This document shows, piece after piece, positions 44,613-52,470 of a DNA stretch of 64,000 bases; within the stretch, counting starts at the first letter, position 1; every line of letters begins with the position of its first letter. The stretch spans positions 124,001-188,000 of the forward strand of contig WGLT01000009.1 in assembly GCA_016125425.1 (NCBI GenBank). Reading direction: 5' to 3'. This DNA is from Alphaproteobacteria bacterium (GTDB taxonomy: Bacteria > Pseudomonadota > Alphaproteobacteria > Caulobacterales > Parvularculaceae). The translations under genes were made by a program, and so were the position numbers. Under the pieces are notes generated by a model. The model was not told where the DNA came from. It worked only from the letters and a program-made list of their open reading frames with translations, and ran no database searches.

Positions 44613-45383
44613 ATGGCGGACGACCTTGTCATAGCCGGACGCCGGTTTTCGTCGCGCCTCATCATCGGCACGGGCAAATACGCGACTTATGAGCTGAACG
44701 CCCGGGCAGCCGAGGCGGCCGGCGCGGAAATGGTCACCGTCGCCGTGCGCCGGGTCAATCTGACCGATCGCGACAAGCCGATGCTGGTCGATTATCTCGA
44801 TCCTCAGAAATACGTCTATCTTCCAAACACGGCGGGCTGCTTCACGGCTGAAGACGCGATCCGTACGCTGCGGCTGGCGCGCGAAGCGGGGGGCTGGAGT
44901 CTTGTGAAGCTCGAAGTGCTTTCCGACCAGAAAACGCTTTATCCGGATATGGAAGAAACGCTTCGCGCGGCGAAACTGCTTCTGCGCGACGGATTCGAAG
45001 TGATGGTTTATTGTTCCGACGACCCGGTCTACGCCAAAAAGCTTGAAGACGCGGGCTGCTGCGCGATCATGCCGCTCGGCTCTCTCATCGGCTCCGGTCT
45101 CGGGATCATCAATCCGGTCAACATCCGTCTGATTGTCGAGCAATCGTCCGTACCGGTGATTGTCGACGCGGGCGTCGGCACGGCGTCCGACGCCGCCGTC
45201 GCGATGGAGCTTGGCTGCGATGGCGTCCTCATGAATACGGCGATCGCCGAGGCGAAGGACCCGGTGCTTATGGCGAGCGCCATGAAACACGCCGTCGTCG
45301 CCGGACGTGAAGCGTATCTTGCCGGGCGCATGCCTAAAAAGCGCTACGCAGATCCCTCATCTCCGCTGGCCGGATTGATTTGA
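44613..45383 (+). CDS. thiG: Thiazole synthase ThiG
   Basis: ThiG builds the thiazole phosphate from 1-deoxyxylulose phosphate, dehydroglycine (from ThiO or ThiH) and ThiS-thiocarboxylate. The 256-residue TIM-barrel protein shows [14 protein letters not shown], the Schiff-base lysine in [49 protein letters not shown] and [14 protein letters not shown]. It forms a two-gene unit with thiS, whose stop lies 3 bases upstream. It converges on the DsbA-like gene with a 14-base gap. Confidence 0.96.
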   Translation: MADDLVIAGRRFSSRLIIGTGKYATYELNARAAEAAGAEMVTVAVRRVNLTDRDKPMLVDYLDPQKYVYLPNTAGCFTAEDAIRTLRLAREAGGWSLVKLEVLSDQKTLYPDMEETLRAAKLLLRDGFEVMVYCSDDPVYAKKLEDAGCCAIMPLGSLIGSGLGIINPVNIRLIVEQSSVPVIVDAGVGTASDAAVAMELGCDGVLMNTAIAEAKDPVLMASAMKHAVVAGREAYLAGRMPKKRYADPSSPLAGLI

Positions 45384-45397
45384 GGGGCGCGGATCGT

Positions 45398-46189
45398 TTA
45401 TTTCGCAGCCTTCTTCGCCTTCGCGATCGCCGCTTTGATGGCGTCCTGATCGAAGCCCGGCACGATATCGACGAAAGCGCCGTCCTTCGTCGCTATGATG
45501 AAAGTCGGCGTTCCGTCGACTTCGATCTCTTGAGCGATCTTGTGGGTCGCATCGATGGATTTCGAAATGCCGGGATCCTTGAGCGCCGTCTGGACCTCGT
45601 TGAAATCGACGCCTTTGCTTTCGGCGATTTCTTTCACGCGCTCTTTGGTCAAAACGCCGGTCGATTTCATGAGGGCGGAGTAAAGTTCGAGATATTTCCC
45701 CTGTGGCCGAGAGGCGAGCGCCACTTCAGACGCGTACTCCGATTCCGCACGCAAGATCGGATACTCCCGGAATATCACTTCCACCGCCGGATCAGATTTG
45801 GCCAATTCCTGCACATAGCCGGCTGCGCGTTTGCAGAAGGCGCAGTGGTAATCAAAGAACTCAATCACGGTCACGCGCGCTTTTGAAGTATCAGCGCCGG
45901 CGATGAATCCGTCTTTCGGGTTAAGCAGCTCCGATAGATTCTTTTTCGCAGCTTCCCTCGTTCTAGTTGCGGCGCCGGCGCGCTGTTCCTCGGCGTATTT
46001 GTTGAGGGATTCGACCAGCACTTCGGGGTGAGCGATAATGTAGTCGTGCACGACCTCTTCGATTTCGCTTTTCTGAGAGGGATCGATTTTGTCGTCCTGC
46101 GAAGAGCGCGCATTGCCATAGGCGACGGCCAAAGCGCCAAGCAGGGCTGCGCCCAAAAGCGCCGCAGCGATCGCAAGTCGTGAACTCAT
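45398..46189 (-). CDS. DsbA-family thiol oxidoreductase
   Basis: This is a periplasmic thioredoxin-fold disulfide enzyme with an N-terminal signal or anchor (about 3-24). A helical stretch (40-85) precedes the catalytic domain. The active site is CAFC (Cys116-Cys119 in FFDYHCAFCKRAAGYV) and the cis-proline is in GTPTFIIA. Length 263 and layout match the alphaproteobacterial DsbA/BdbD-like proteins (with the DSBA or thioredoxin_4 domain). It follows the M48 protease gene on the same strand with a 41-base gap, and this pair is conserved in relatives. Confidence 0.92.
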   Translation of the reverse strand: MSSRLAIAAALLGAALLGALAVAYGNARSSQDDKIDPSQKSEIEEVVHDYIIAHPEVLVESLNKYAEEQRAGAATRTREAAKKNLSELLNPKDGFIAGADTSKARVTVIEFFDYHCAFCKRAAGYVQELAKSDPAVEVIFREYPILRAESEYASEVALASRPQGKYLELYSALMKSTGVLTKERVKEIAESKGVDFNEVQTALKDPGISKSIDATHKIAQEIEVDGTPTFIIATKDGAFVDIVPGFDQDAIKAAIAKAKKAAK

Positions 46190-46230
46190 GATTTCTTTCC
46201 TGGTGTTTCGGGGAGAAAATTCGAGCGCTT

Positions 46231-47658
46231 TCAGAATCCTGTCGGGTCCGGCACTTCGCCTTGGTCCGGGCGCTTTTCGGGCTCTGGCTTGGGTTGGGGC
46301 GCGCGTTTGCGCGGCGCTTCCTCAATTTCAAGGCCGCCTTTTGTCTGCGCGGCGATCGCGGCGATGATATCCGACGCTTGGCGCCAGTCCGGCGTTCCGG
46401 GGGTCAGTCCCGCTTTGGCGCGCATGGCGAAATGCAGAGCCTCGCCCTTGGCGCCGGAATAGAAGCGGGACTCGGCGGTCGCCAGATCCGCAAGGCGGTC
46501 CATTTTGAGGCCGCCATAGGCGCGTGCAAGCTCTTCCCAGCCGAATGCGTTCTTTGGTTCTAGCAGCAGCGCAGCTTTGAGCTGCTTCACAGCTTCCGGA
46601 TAGCGGGATGTGTCCTCCGTCGCGACGAGGGCGCGTCCAAGATTTATTCGCAGCAGCGCTTTCGTAGGCGCGAGCTCAACCGAGCGTTCATGCGAAGGAA
46701 TGGACTGAGCAACGCGTCCGAACTCAAACAACATCTGGCCCTTGAGCTCATAATAATAGGGATTTTCCGGATACTTCGCGAGCAGCGTATTTATCTCGTT
46801 CAGCGCCTTGTCGAGCATCGAACCGCGGTAATATGCGACAGCGCGCGCATAATGAGCCGGATCGGACTGATCGGACAAAGGATACTGCCGCAGCGTCACA
46901 TTCGTATCCTGCATGAACCCCCTGATCTTGGCCTGAATGAGCTTCAGACGTTCGATCGCTTCCGGAGAGTCTTTGACATTGTAGTAAGGCGAGGCCTCGG
47001 CGCGCTTGGTGAGCGCTGTGATCCGGTCATTGGAAAGCGGATGAGTCTGCAGATAGGGATTGATCCTGTAACTCGTGATGATTTCCGAGTTGCGCAATTT
47101 GGCGAAGAACTGAAGCAGGCCCTCGCTCGACTGATGCACGTCGTCAAGATAAGTCACCGCCGCCTGGTCGGCGCTGGCTTCCTGGCCTCGGCTGTACTTC
47201 AGAATGTTCGCTTGGCCGACGGTCTGGCCGAGGCCGAGTATGCCGATCCCCGCTTCAGGCGCGCCGGCGGCGGCCGCGCCGGCGGCGAGCACGAGACTTA
47301 GCAACATCGGCCGCGTCGCGGCCGCCATCGCTTCGTCAGTGCGGGCGGTGTGCCCGCCGGCCATGTGACCGGTTTCGTGCGCGATGACGCCTTCAATCTG
47401 GTCGGGCGTGTCAGCCGCCGTGATCAGCCCGGTATTGATCCCCATAGTGAGGCCGCTCGCGAAAGCGTTCGGGGTCTGATCGCCGACAAGGAGGATCTGT
47501 ATCTGATCGGCCGGTAGTCCGGCCGCCTTGTAGATCGGGCGGGCATAGTCATCGAGCCACTGCTCGATCTCCGCGTCACGCAGGAGCGTTTGGGCTTCGG
47601 CATGGCTGAAGCAGGCGAAGAAAAGGGCGGCGGCGGCGAGAAGCTTGCGGTGCGACAC
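46231..47658 (-). CDS. M48 metalloprotease with TPR domain (BepA-like)
   Basis: This exported zinc protease probably acts on outer-membrane proteins in the periplasm, like E. coli BepA. A signal peptide (1-22, ending AEA) is followed by the M48 domain with HETGH at 94-98 and the third ligand Glu in GQEASADQAAVTYLDDV. A helical TPR region fills about 290-440 (HYARAVAYYRGSMLDKALNEINTLL, NPYYYELKGQMLFEFG). The tail is Pro/Lys-rich. It precedes the DsbA-like gene, so the pair may share work in outer-membrane protein folding. Confidence 0.9.
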   Translation of the reverse strand: MSHRKLLAAAALFFACFSHAEAQTLLRDAEIEQWLDDYARPIYKAAGLPADQIQILLVGDQTPNAFASGLTMGINTGLITAADTPDQIEGVIAHETGHMAGGHTARTDEAMAAATRPMLLSLVLAAGAAAAGAPEAGIGILGLGQTVGQANILKYSRGQEASADQAAVTYLDDVHQSSEGLLQFFAKLRNSEIITSYRINPYLQTHPLSNDRITALTKRAEASPYYNVKDSPEAIERLKLIQAKIRGFMQDTNVTLRQYPLSDQSDPAHYARAVAYYRGSMLDKALNEINTLLAKYPENPYYYELKGQMLFEFGRVAQSIPSHERSVELAPTKALLRINLGRALVATEDTSRYPEAVKQLKAALLLEPKNAFGWEELARAYGGLKMDRLADLATAESRFYSGAKGEALHFAMRAKAGLTPGTPDWRQASDIIAAIAAQTKGGLEIEEAPRKRAPQPKPEPEKRPDQGEVPDPTGF

Positions 47659-47784
47659 GAGCGCGATTTACTCCCGATGTTTCAGCGTCTCGCAGGGGAT
47701 GGCGCCGGAATTATGGCCCCTTCCTGCCCCCAGTAAACGGTCGAAGCGGTCAAATTCCGGTGCGGATCGCCTTTTCAACCGGCC

Positions 47785-50484
47785 TTAGCCGCTGAAAGGG
47801 CGCTGCCACCATCCTTTGCGAGACGGCCTGCGCTCTTCGGCCTCAGGGGTCGATTTCTCAGCCGGGGAAGCGTCTTCCGCAGCCAATGTCGGCAATTCGG
47901 CCTCATCCGACTGTCGCGCGGCGGATGCTTCCTCGTCATGGCCGTTCGGGACCTCGGCTGTGACCGTCTCAGGCGTGGAATCGCTTGAGAGATATGGCTT
48001 TTCCGCTTCGGACTCGGACGCGGGCTGCGTCCGCGGCCGCGTTTCGCCATTCGGCTCGCCCGACGGCGCATCCGGTCGTTCCTCGCCATTGCTGGCGACG
48101 TCCGAGGCCGTTTCCGCCGAGGCCTCCGACGTCTGTTCGCCCGCAGCGTCGCCGCGGCGATTGCGCCGTCCGCCGCGGCGGCCGCGCCGGCGTCTCTTGC
48201 GCGGACCTTCGCTTTCAGCGCTTTCGCCCTCAACGGCTTCTTTGCCTTCTCCCGATTCTCCGGGCGCCCCTTCGCTCGTCAGTTCGGCGCGATCAGGCGA
48301 AGCGTCCTCGCCGTTGGGGGTTTCAAAGTCGTCCCGCCGTTTGCGGCGTCGACGCCGGCGACGGCGGCCGCCGCTCTCGCCTTCGGCGGCGCTCTCGCTC
48401 GGCGCTGCTGCGGCCTCAGTCTCTTCTTCCGTCGGGGCGGATTCGGAAGCTTCCTCGATGACCTGTGTGTCGGCGCGAACTACGGCGGTCGCATCGCTCA
48501 ACGCGCGAGGAGCTCCGCGCTTTTCGACCTCATATTGATCGCCTGCCTTGGAGGGGTCGGCAACGATCTCAATGGCTAATGCGTAATCGTCTTCGATCCG
48601 TTTCAGCCATTCACGCTTGTGGTTGAGAATGTACATCGTGACGTCGAGCGAGGCTTTGATCGAAATAACAGCCGCGCGTGCTGCGATCGCTTCGCCCTCG
48701 ATCGCGCGAAGGATTCGGAGAGCCGCCATTTCGTTCGAGCGCACGACTCCGGCGCCGTTGCATGTCGGGCAGGCATGCGTGGTTCCATCCACGATCCCGG
48801 AGCGGCGTCGCTGGCGTGACATTTCGAGAAGGCCGAAATTTGAAATCCGGCCGACCTGAATGCGGGCGCGGTCGCTCTTAAGCGCGTCTTTTAGCCGTTT
48901 TTCCACCGCCCGGTTGTTCTTGTTCTCCTCCATATCGATGAAGTCGATGACAACCAGTCCGGCGAGGTCGCGCAGTCTGCATTGGCGCGCCGCCTCTTTG
49001 GCCGCTTCCAGATTCGTTTTGAGCGCTGTTAATTCGATATTCCGCTCGCGTGTCGCTTTGCCGGAGTTCACGTCGATCGCGACGAGCGCTTCTGTCTGGT
49101 GGATAACCAGATACCCGCCCGACTTCAGGCGCACGACGGGCTGATACATCGCATCAAGCTGGCTTTCGACGCCGTACTTGATGAACAGCGGAGATTTCTC
49201 CTTGTAGGGCTGCACGTTTTTGGCGTGAGAAGGCATCAGCATCTTCATGAAGTCTTTTGCTTCACGATAGCCGAAGTCGCCCTCGACAAGGATCCGGTCG
49301 ATATCCTTGTCATACAAGTCACGGATAGCGCGCTTGATAAGGCTCGCTTCTTCGTAGATGAGGCAGGGAGCGATCGACTTTAATGTCAGCGCCCGGATAT
49401 TCTCCCACAGACGGATCAAGTAATCGTAGTCACGCTTTATTTCAGCCTTGGTCCGTTTTGCGCCGGCAGTCCGAATGATGAGCCCCATTCCTTGCGGCAC
49501 TTCAAGGCTGTCAACGACCCGACGAAGCCTCTTGCGGTCGGCCGCGACAGGGATTTTCCGTGAAATGCCGCCGCCGCGCGCCGTGTTGGGCATCAGAACG
49601 CAATAGCGGCCGGCGAGGGAAAGATAGGTTGTCAGCGCCGCGCCCTTATTGCCGCGTTCTTCCTTGACGACCTGAACGAGAAGAATCTGCCTGCGTTTTA
49701 TGACCTCTTGAATTTTATAGTTGCGCACAAGACGCGCGCGCTTGCGGCGCGCTTCCTTGTAGCGTTCAAGCAGGTCCGCGCGCTTGTCGCCCCTGCGCGG
49801 GGCGGCGGGGGTTGAATCGGATCCCGCAGCGTCGTCGTCACCGCCATATTGTTCGGCCGTAACCGGTTCGGAAGCTTCGGACTCCGCTTCGGATTCAGCC
49901 GTCGGCTCCGAGATCTCCTTGTTTGCCTGGTTGGCCATAAGCGCGCTTTCAGCGCGCGGCGCTTCGACTTCTTCAGAGAGCTGAGCGTCGCTGTCGTCTG
50001 AATCGCCCTCGGCGAGATTGGAATCTGCGCTTGCCGCAGCTTCGTCGTCGATCAAGGGCGTATCTTCCGTTGCGTCTTCAGAGGCGTCGGAGTCTTCGCC
50101 GTCGTCCGACAGCGAGACGGCGTCGATGTCATCGAGATCGTCATCGCCGTGCTCGTCGCCGCGTTGTTCAAATTCGAGCTGGGCCGCCAGCGCGGCTTCC
50201 TCGGCTTCCGCCTCCTGAAGGAGACGCCGGTCCGATACCGGAATCTGGTAGTAATCAGGGTGAATTTCGTTGAAGGCGAGAAACCCGTGGCGATTGCCGC
50301 CATATTCAACGAAAGCCGCCTGAAGGGACGGTTCGACGCGAGTCACGCGCGCCAGATAGATATTGCCCCTGAGCGGTTTTCTTGCGGAAGATTCGAAGTC
50401 GAAGTCTTCAACTTTGCCGTTTTCCAGGACGCACACCCGCACCTCTTCCGGGTGGGCGGCGTCGATAAGCATGGTTTTTGTCAT
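47785..50484 (-). CDS. rne: Ribonuclease E
   Basis: RNase E is the main endoribonuclease and degradosome scaffold. From ATG 50484 it has 899 residues. The S1 RNA-binding domain (about 35-290) is interrupted by a large acidic insert (about 88-255). The catalytic region has IDVNSGKATRERNIELTALKTNLEAAKE and VVIDFIDMEENKNNRAVE (metal-binding Asp residues), and HACPTCNGAG is the zinc link. The C-terminal 300 residues are a disordered scaffold with arginine-rich blocks and alternating acidic stretches. A longer frame to 50550 is not supported. It is divergent from the amidase gene. Confidence 0.95.
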   Translation of the reverse strand: MTKTMLIDAAHPEEVRVCVLENGKVEDFDFESSARKPLRGNIYLARVTRVEPSLQAAFVEYGGNRHGFLAFNEIHPDYYQIPVSDRRLLQEAEAEEAALAAQLEFEQRGDEHGDDDLDDIDAVSLSDDGEDSDASEDATEDTPLIDDEAAASADSNLAEGDSDDSDAQLSEEVEAPRAESALMANQANKEISEPTAESEAESEASEPVTAEQYGGDDDAAGSDSTPAAPRRGDKRADLLERYKEARRKRARLVRNYKIQEVIKRRQILLVQVVKEERGNKGAALTTYLSLAGRYCVLMPNTARGGGISRKIPVAADRKRLRRVVDSLEVPQGMGLIIRTAGAKRTKAEIKRDYDYLIRLWENIRALTLKSIAPCLIYEEASLIKRAIRDLYDKDIDRILVEGDFGYREAKDFMKMLMPSHAKNVQPYKEKSPLFIKYGVESQLDAMYQPVVRLKSGGYLVIHQTEALVAIDVNSGKATRERNIELTALKTNLEAAKEAARQCRLRDLAGLVVIDFIDMEENKNNRAVEKRLKDALKSDRARIQVGRISNFGLLEMSRQRRRSGIVDGTTHACPTCNGAGVVRSNEMAALRILRAIEGEAIAARAAVISIKASLDVTMYILNHKREWLKRIEDDYALAIEIVADPSKAGDQYEVEKRGAPRALSDATAVVRADTQVIEEASESAPTEEETEAAAAPSESAAEGESGGRRRRRRRRKRRDDFETPNGEDASPDRAELTSEGAPGESGEGKEAVEGESAESEGPRKRRRRGRRGGRRNRRGDAAGEQTSEASAETASDVASNGEERPDAPSGEPNGETRPRTQPASESEAEKPYLSSDSTPETVTAEVPNGHDEEASAARQSDEAELPTLAAEDASPAEKSTPEAEERRPSRKGWWQRPFSG

Positions 50485-50896
50485 CAAAAAGCGCTCCGCG
50501 GCGTGCGGGCTGTTTCGCCCCGCCGCTTGATTTGGGCCGGTTCGACGCACGCGCGTAAGCGCGCCCGAGATCCTCGGTGGGTAGAGGAAGAGCTGGCGGC
50601 GCGTGTCGCGACATCGGCGTGTCTATCCAAAACCGGCACAGCGCCGGCAAGTTCAGTGCGGCGCACATGCGCCTGTTCGCCCCTTCCGCGCCGGCTTGCG
50701 CCTGGCCGCGGCCGCCGGCGGTTGGAGCAGCCGGCAAAATCCGGGGCGAGGGAGCAAGCGCCCGCCGACGCCCGGGAAAACTGGTCTTTGCGGCTATTTG
50801 GCGCGTCGTCCGCAGAAATTAAACCGGCAGTTGACGGCCTGGAGCCGAATTTTGTCAGATCGAGCGCGAGAGAAGCGCTGGAACCTAGGGTTGACC
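50485..50896. other. 412-base divergent gap between rne and the amidase
   Basis: No protein or RNA gene is recognised. The left part must hold the rne promoter and 5' leader, on the minus strand. Several short GC inverted repeats occur, such as CCGGC-ACAGC-GCCGG near 50633 and a GCCGGC pair near 50716-50737, which could fold in that leader. For the amidase, a TTGACG at 50831-50836 has no good -10 partner. Rne leaders are autoregulatory in enterobacteria, but nothing here proves that. Confidence 0.4.
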
Positions 50897-52321
50897 ATGC
50901 ATGAGCGCGGGGAAAAAGGAAAGCGCCGCGTTGGTCGACTCAGGCTTTCATGGAAAAGTATGGAATTGCTTAAGGCGGCGTTAACGGTAGCCGAAAATTA
51001 TGGCGCGCCTGCTTTTGTCAGATCGAAGCAGGGCGGCGGCGGTGCAAGCGAGACAGGCGTGACAGGGCGTTTTCTCCATTTTGGCAGGCTTGCGGCGCGT
51101 CTGTCGGCCGTGAGCCTTCTGTTCGCGGCCCTTGTCGCCGGAGCGGCGAACGCGGCGGAACTCGTCGGGGTGCGCTTTGGCGCGTACGAGAAAAATGTCA
51201 CGCGAATCGTCTTTGATCTTACGGGACCGATCGACTATTCGATATCGGGCGACGCCGAGGGGCTGGGCAGAATCATTATTGAAATCAATGGGTTGGTGAC
51301 GAAGGGCGTTTCCGGCGGGGGCGAGGGCCATGTCGCCCGCTATTCGGTTTCGCCAACGGATGCCGACGGCGCCGCAAAGGCGATCCTCGAGCTTGGGCGG
51401 ACGGCGAAATTGAAGGACGATTTCGTCCTGCCGCCCAAGGGCGGAATGTCGAAGACTCGGCTGGTCTTGGATCTGGAGACGGCGGACAAGGCCGCGCTTC
51501 TGGCCAGCCTTCCGCAACGCTATGAGGATATGACCTCCATCCTGCAGGCGGTCACTGCGCCGACGGCGGCGGCGGCCGAAGAAGCGCGCGCCTCTCCTGC
51601 GGACCTGCCTGTCGTCGTCATCGACGCCGGTCACGGCGGAGGCGATCCGGGCGCTTCGGGGCCGGGAGGCGTTGAAGAGAAAGATGTGACGCTCGCGGCC
51701 GCCAAGGAGTTGAAGAAGATACTTCAGGGCGAAGGCCGTTACCGAATTGTCATGACGCGAGCCGACGACACGCGGATCAGTCTGGACGACCGTTCGCGGA
51801 TCGCGAGAGAGGCTGGCGCGAAACTTTTCATTTCGCTGCATGCCGACGCCCACCCGAATCCGCATTTGCGCGGGGCCTCGGTTTACACTTTGTCGAAGGA
51901 GGGAACCGAGCGTTCCGCGCGCGAGGCCCGGTCTCAAGGCGACTATCAGGTCTATAATCTTGATCTCAAAAAGGTCTCCGCCGATCCTGTGGTTGGCGGC
52001 ATTCTTTTCGACCTCGCCCAGGAGAAGACGCAGTCTCAATCTGCGGCCTTCGCAGAGTTACTTGTTCAAAGCCTTAATGGTGTCGTTCCGTTGGTGAACA
52101 ACTCGCATCGAACCGGAGACCTGTACGTGCTGCTGTCGCCGGATGTTCCTGCCGTTCTGCTCGAAATGGCCTTCATTTCCAACAAGAGCGACGAAGGCCA
52201 TCTGACTTCTCCCGCATGGCGGGAAAAGGCGATGACCGCCGTGGCGGACGCAATCGACCGGTATTTCGACGCCCGACAGGAAACCCAGCATGCCGCAAAT
52301 ATCGCGCCGCGCACGCGGTGA
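50897..52321 (+). CDS. amiC: N-acetylmuramoyl-L-alanine amidase (AmiC-like)
   Basis: This periplasmic zinc amidase cleaves the stem peptide from muramic acid during cell separation. A signal sequence (ARLSAVSLLFAALVAGAANAA) is followed by an AMIN domain and an Amidase_3 domain. Zinc ligands and the catalytic Glu are visible in VIDAGHGGGDPG, GVEEKDVTL, FISLHADAHPN and VLLEMAFISN. ATG 50897 follows TAGGG but places about 55 residues before the hydrophobic segment. ATG 50960 or GTG 51059 would give a more usual signal peptide, so the start is uncertain. PBP1a follows in the same direction. Confidence 0.9.
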   Translation: MHERGEKGKRRVGRLRLSWKSMELLKAALTVAENYGAPAFVRSKQGGGGASETGVTGRFLHFGRLAARLSAVSLLFAALVAGAANAAELVGVRFGAYEKNVTRIVFDLTGPIDYSISGDAEGLGRIIIEINGLVTKGVSGGGEGHVARYSVSPTDADGAAKAILELGRTAKLKDDFVLPPKGGMSKTRLVLDLETADKAALLASLPQRYEDMTSILQAVTAPTAAAAEEARASPADLPVVVIDAGHGGGDPGASGPGGVEEKDVTLAAAKELKKILQGEGRYRIVMTRADDTRISLDDRSRIAREAGAKLFISLHADAHPNPHLRGASVYTLSKEGTERSAREARSQGDYQVYNLDLKKVSADPVVGGILFDLAQEKTQSQSAAFAELLVQSLNGVVPLVNNSHRTGDLYVLLSPDVPAVLLEMAFISNKSDEGHLTSPAWREKAMTAVADAIDRYFDARQETQHAANIAPRTR

Positions 52322-52470
52322 AGCGGCGCTCGCCACGGAGCGGGGCGGGGAACGAACGATTTTCGGCCTTCTTTCCGCCTCGCGGTTGAGGTCTTTTTGC
52401 GTTAAAAGCGCGCTCGTGCGTCCGGCTACGAGCGGAACGCAGCGTTAAGTCAAGTCGGCGGAACTTTGTG

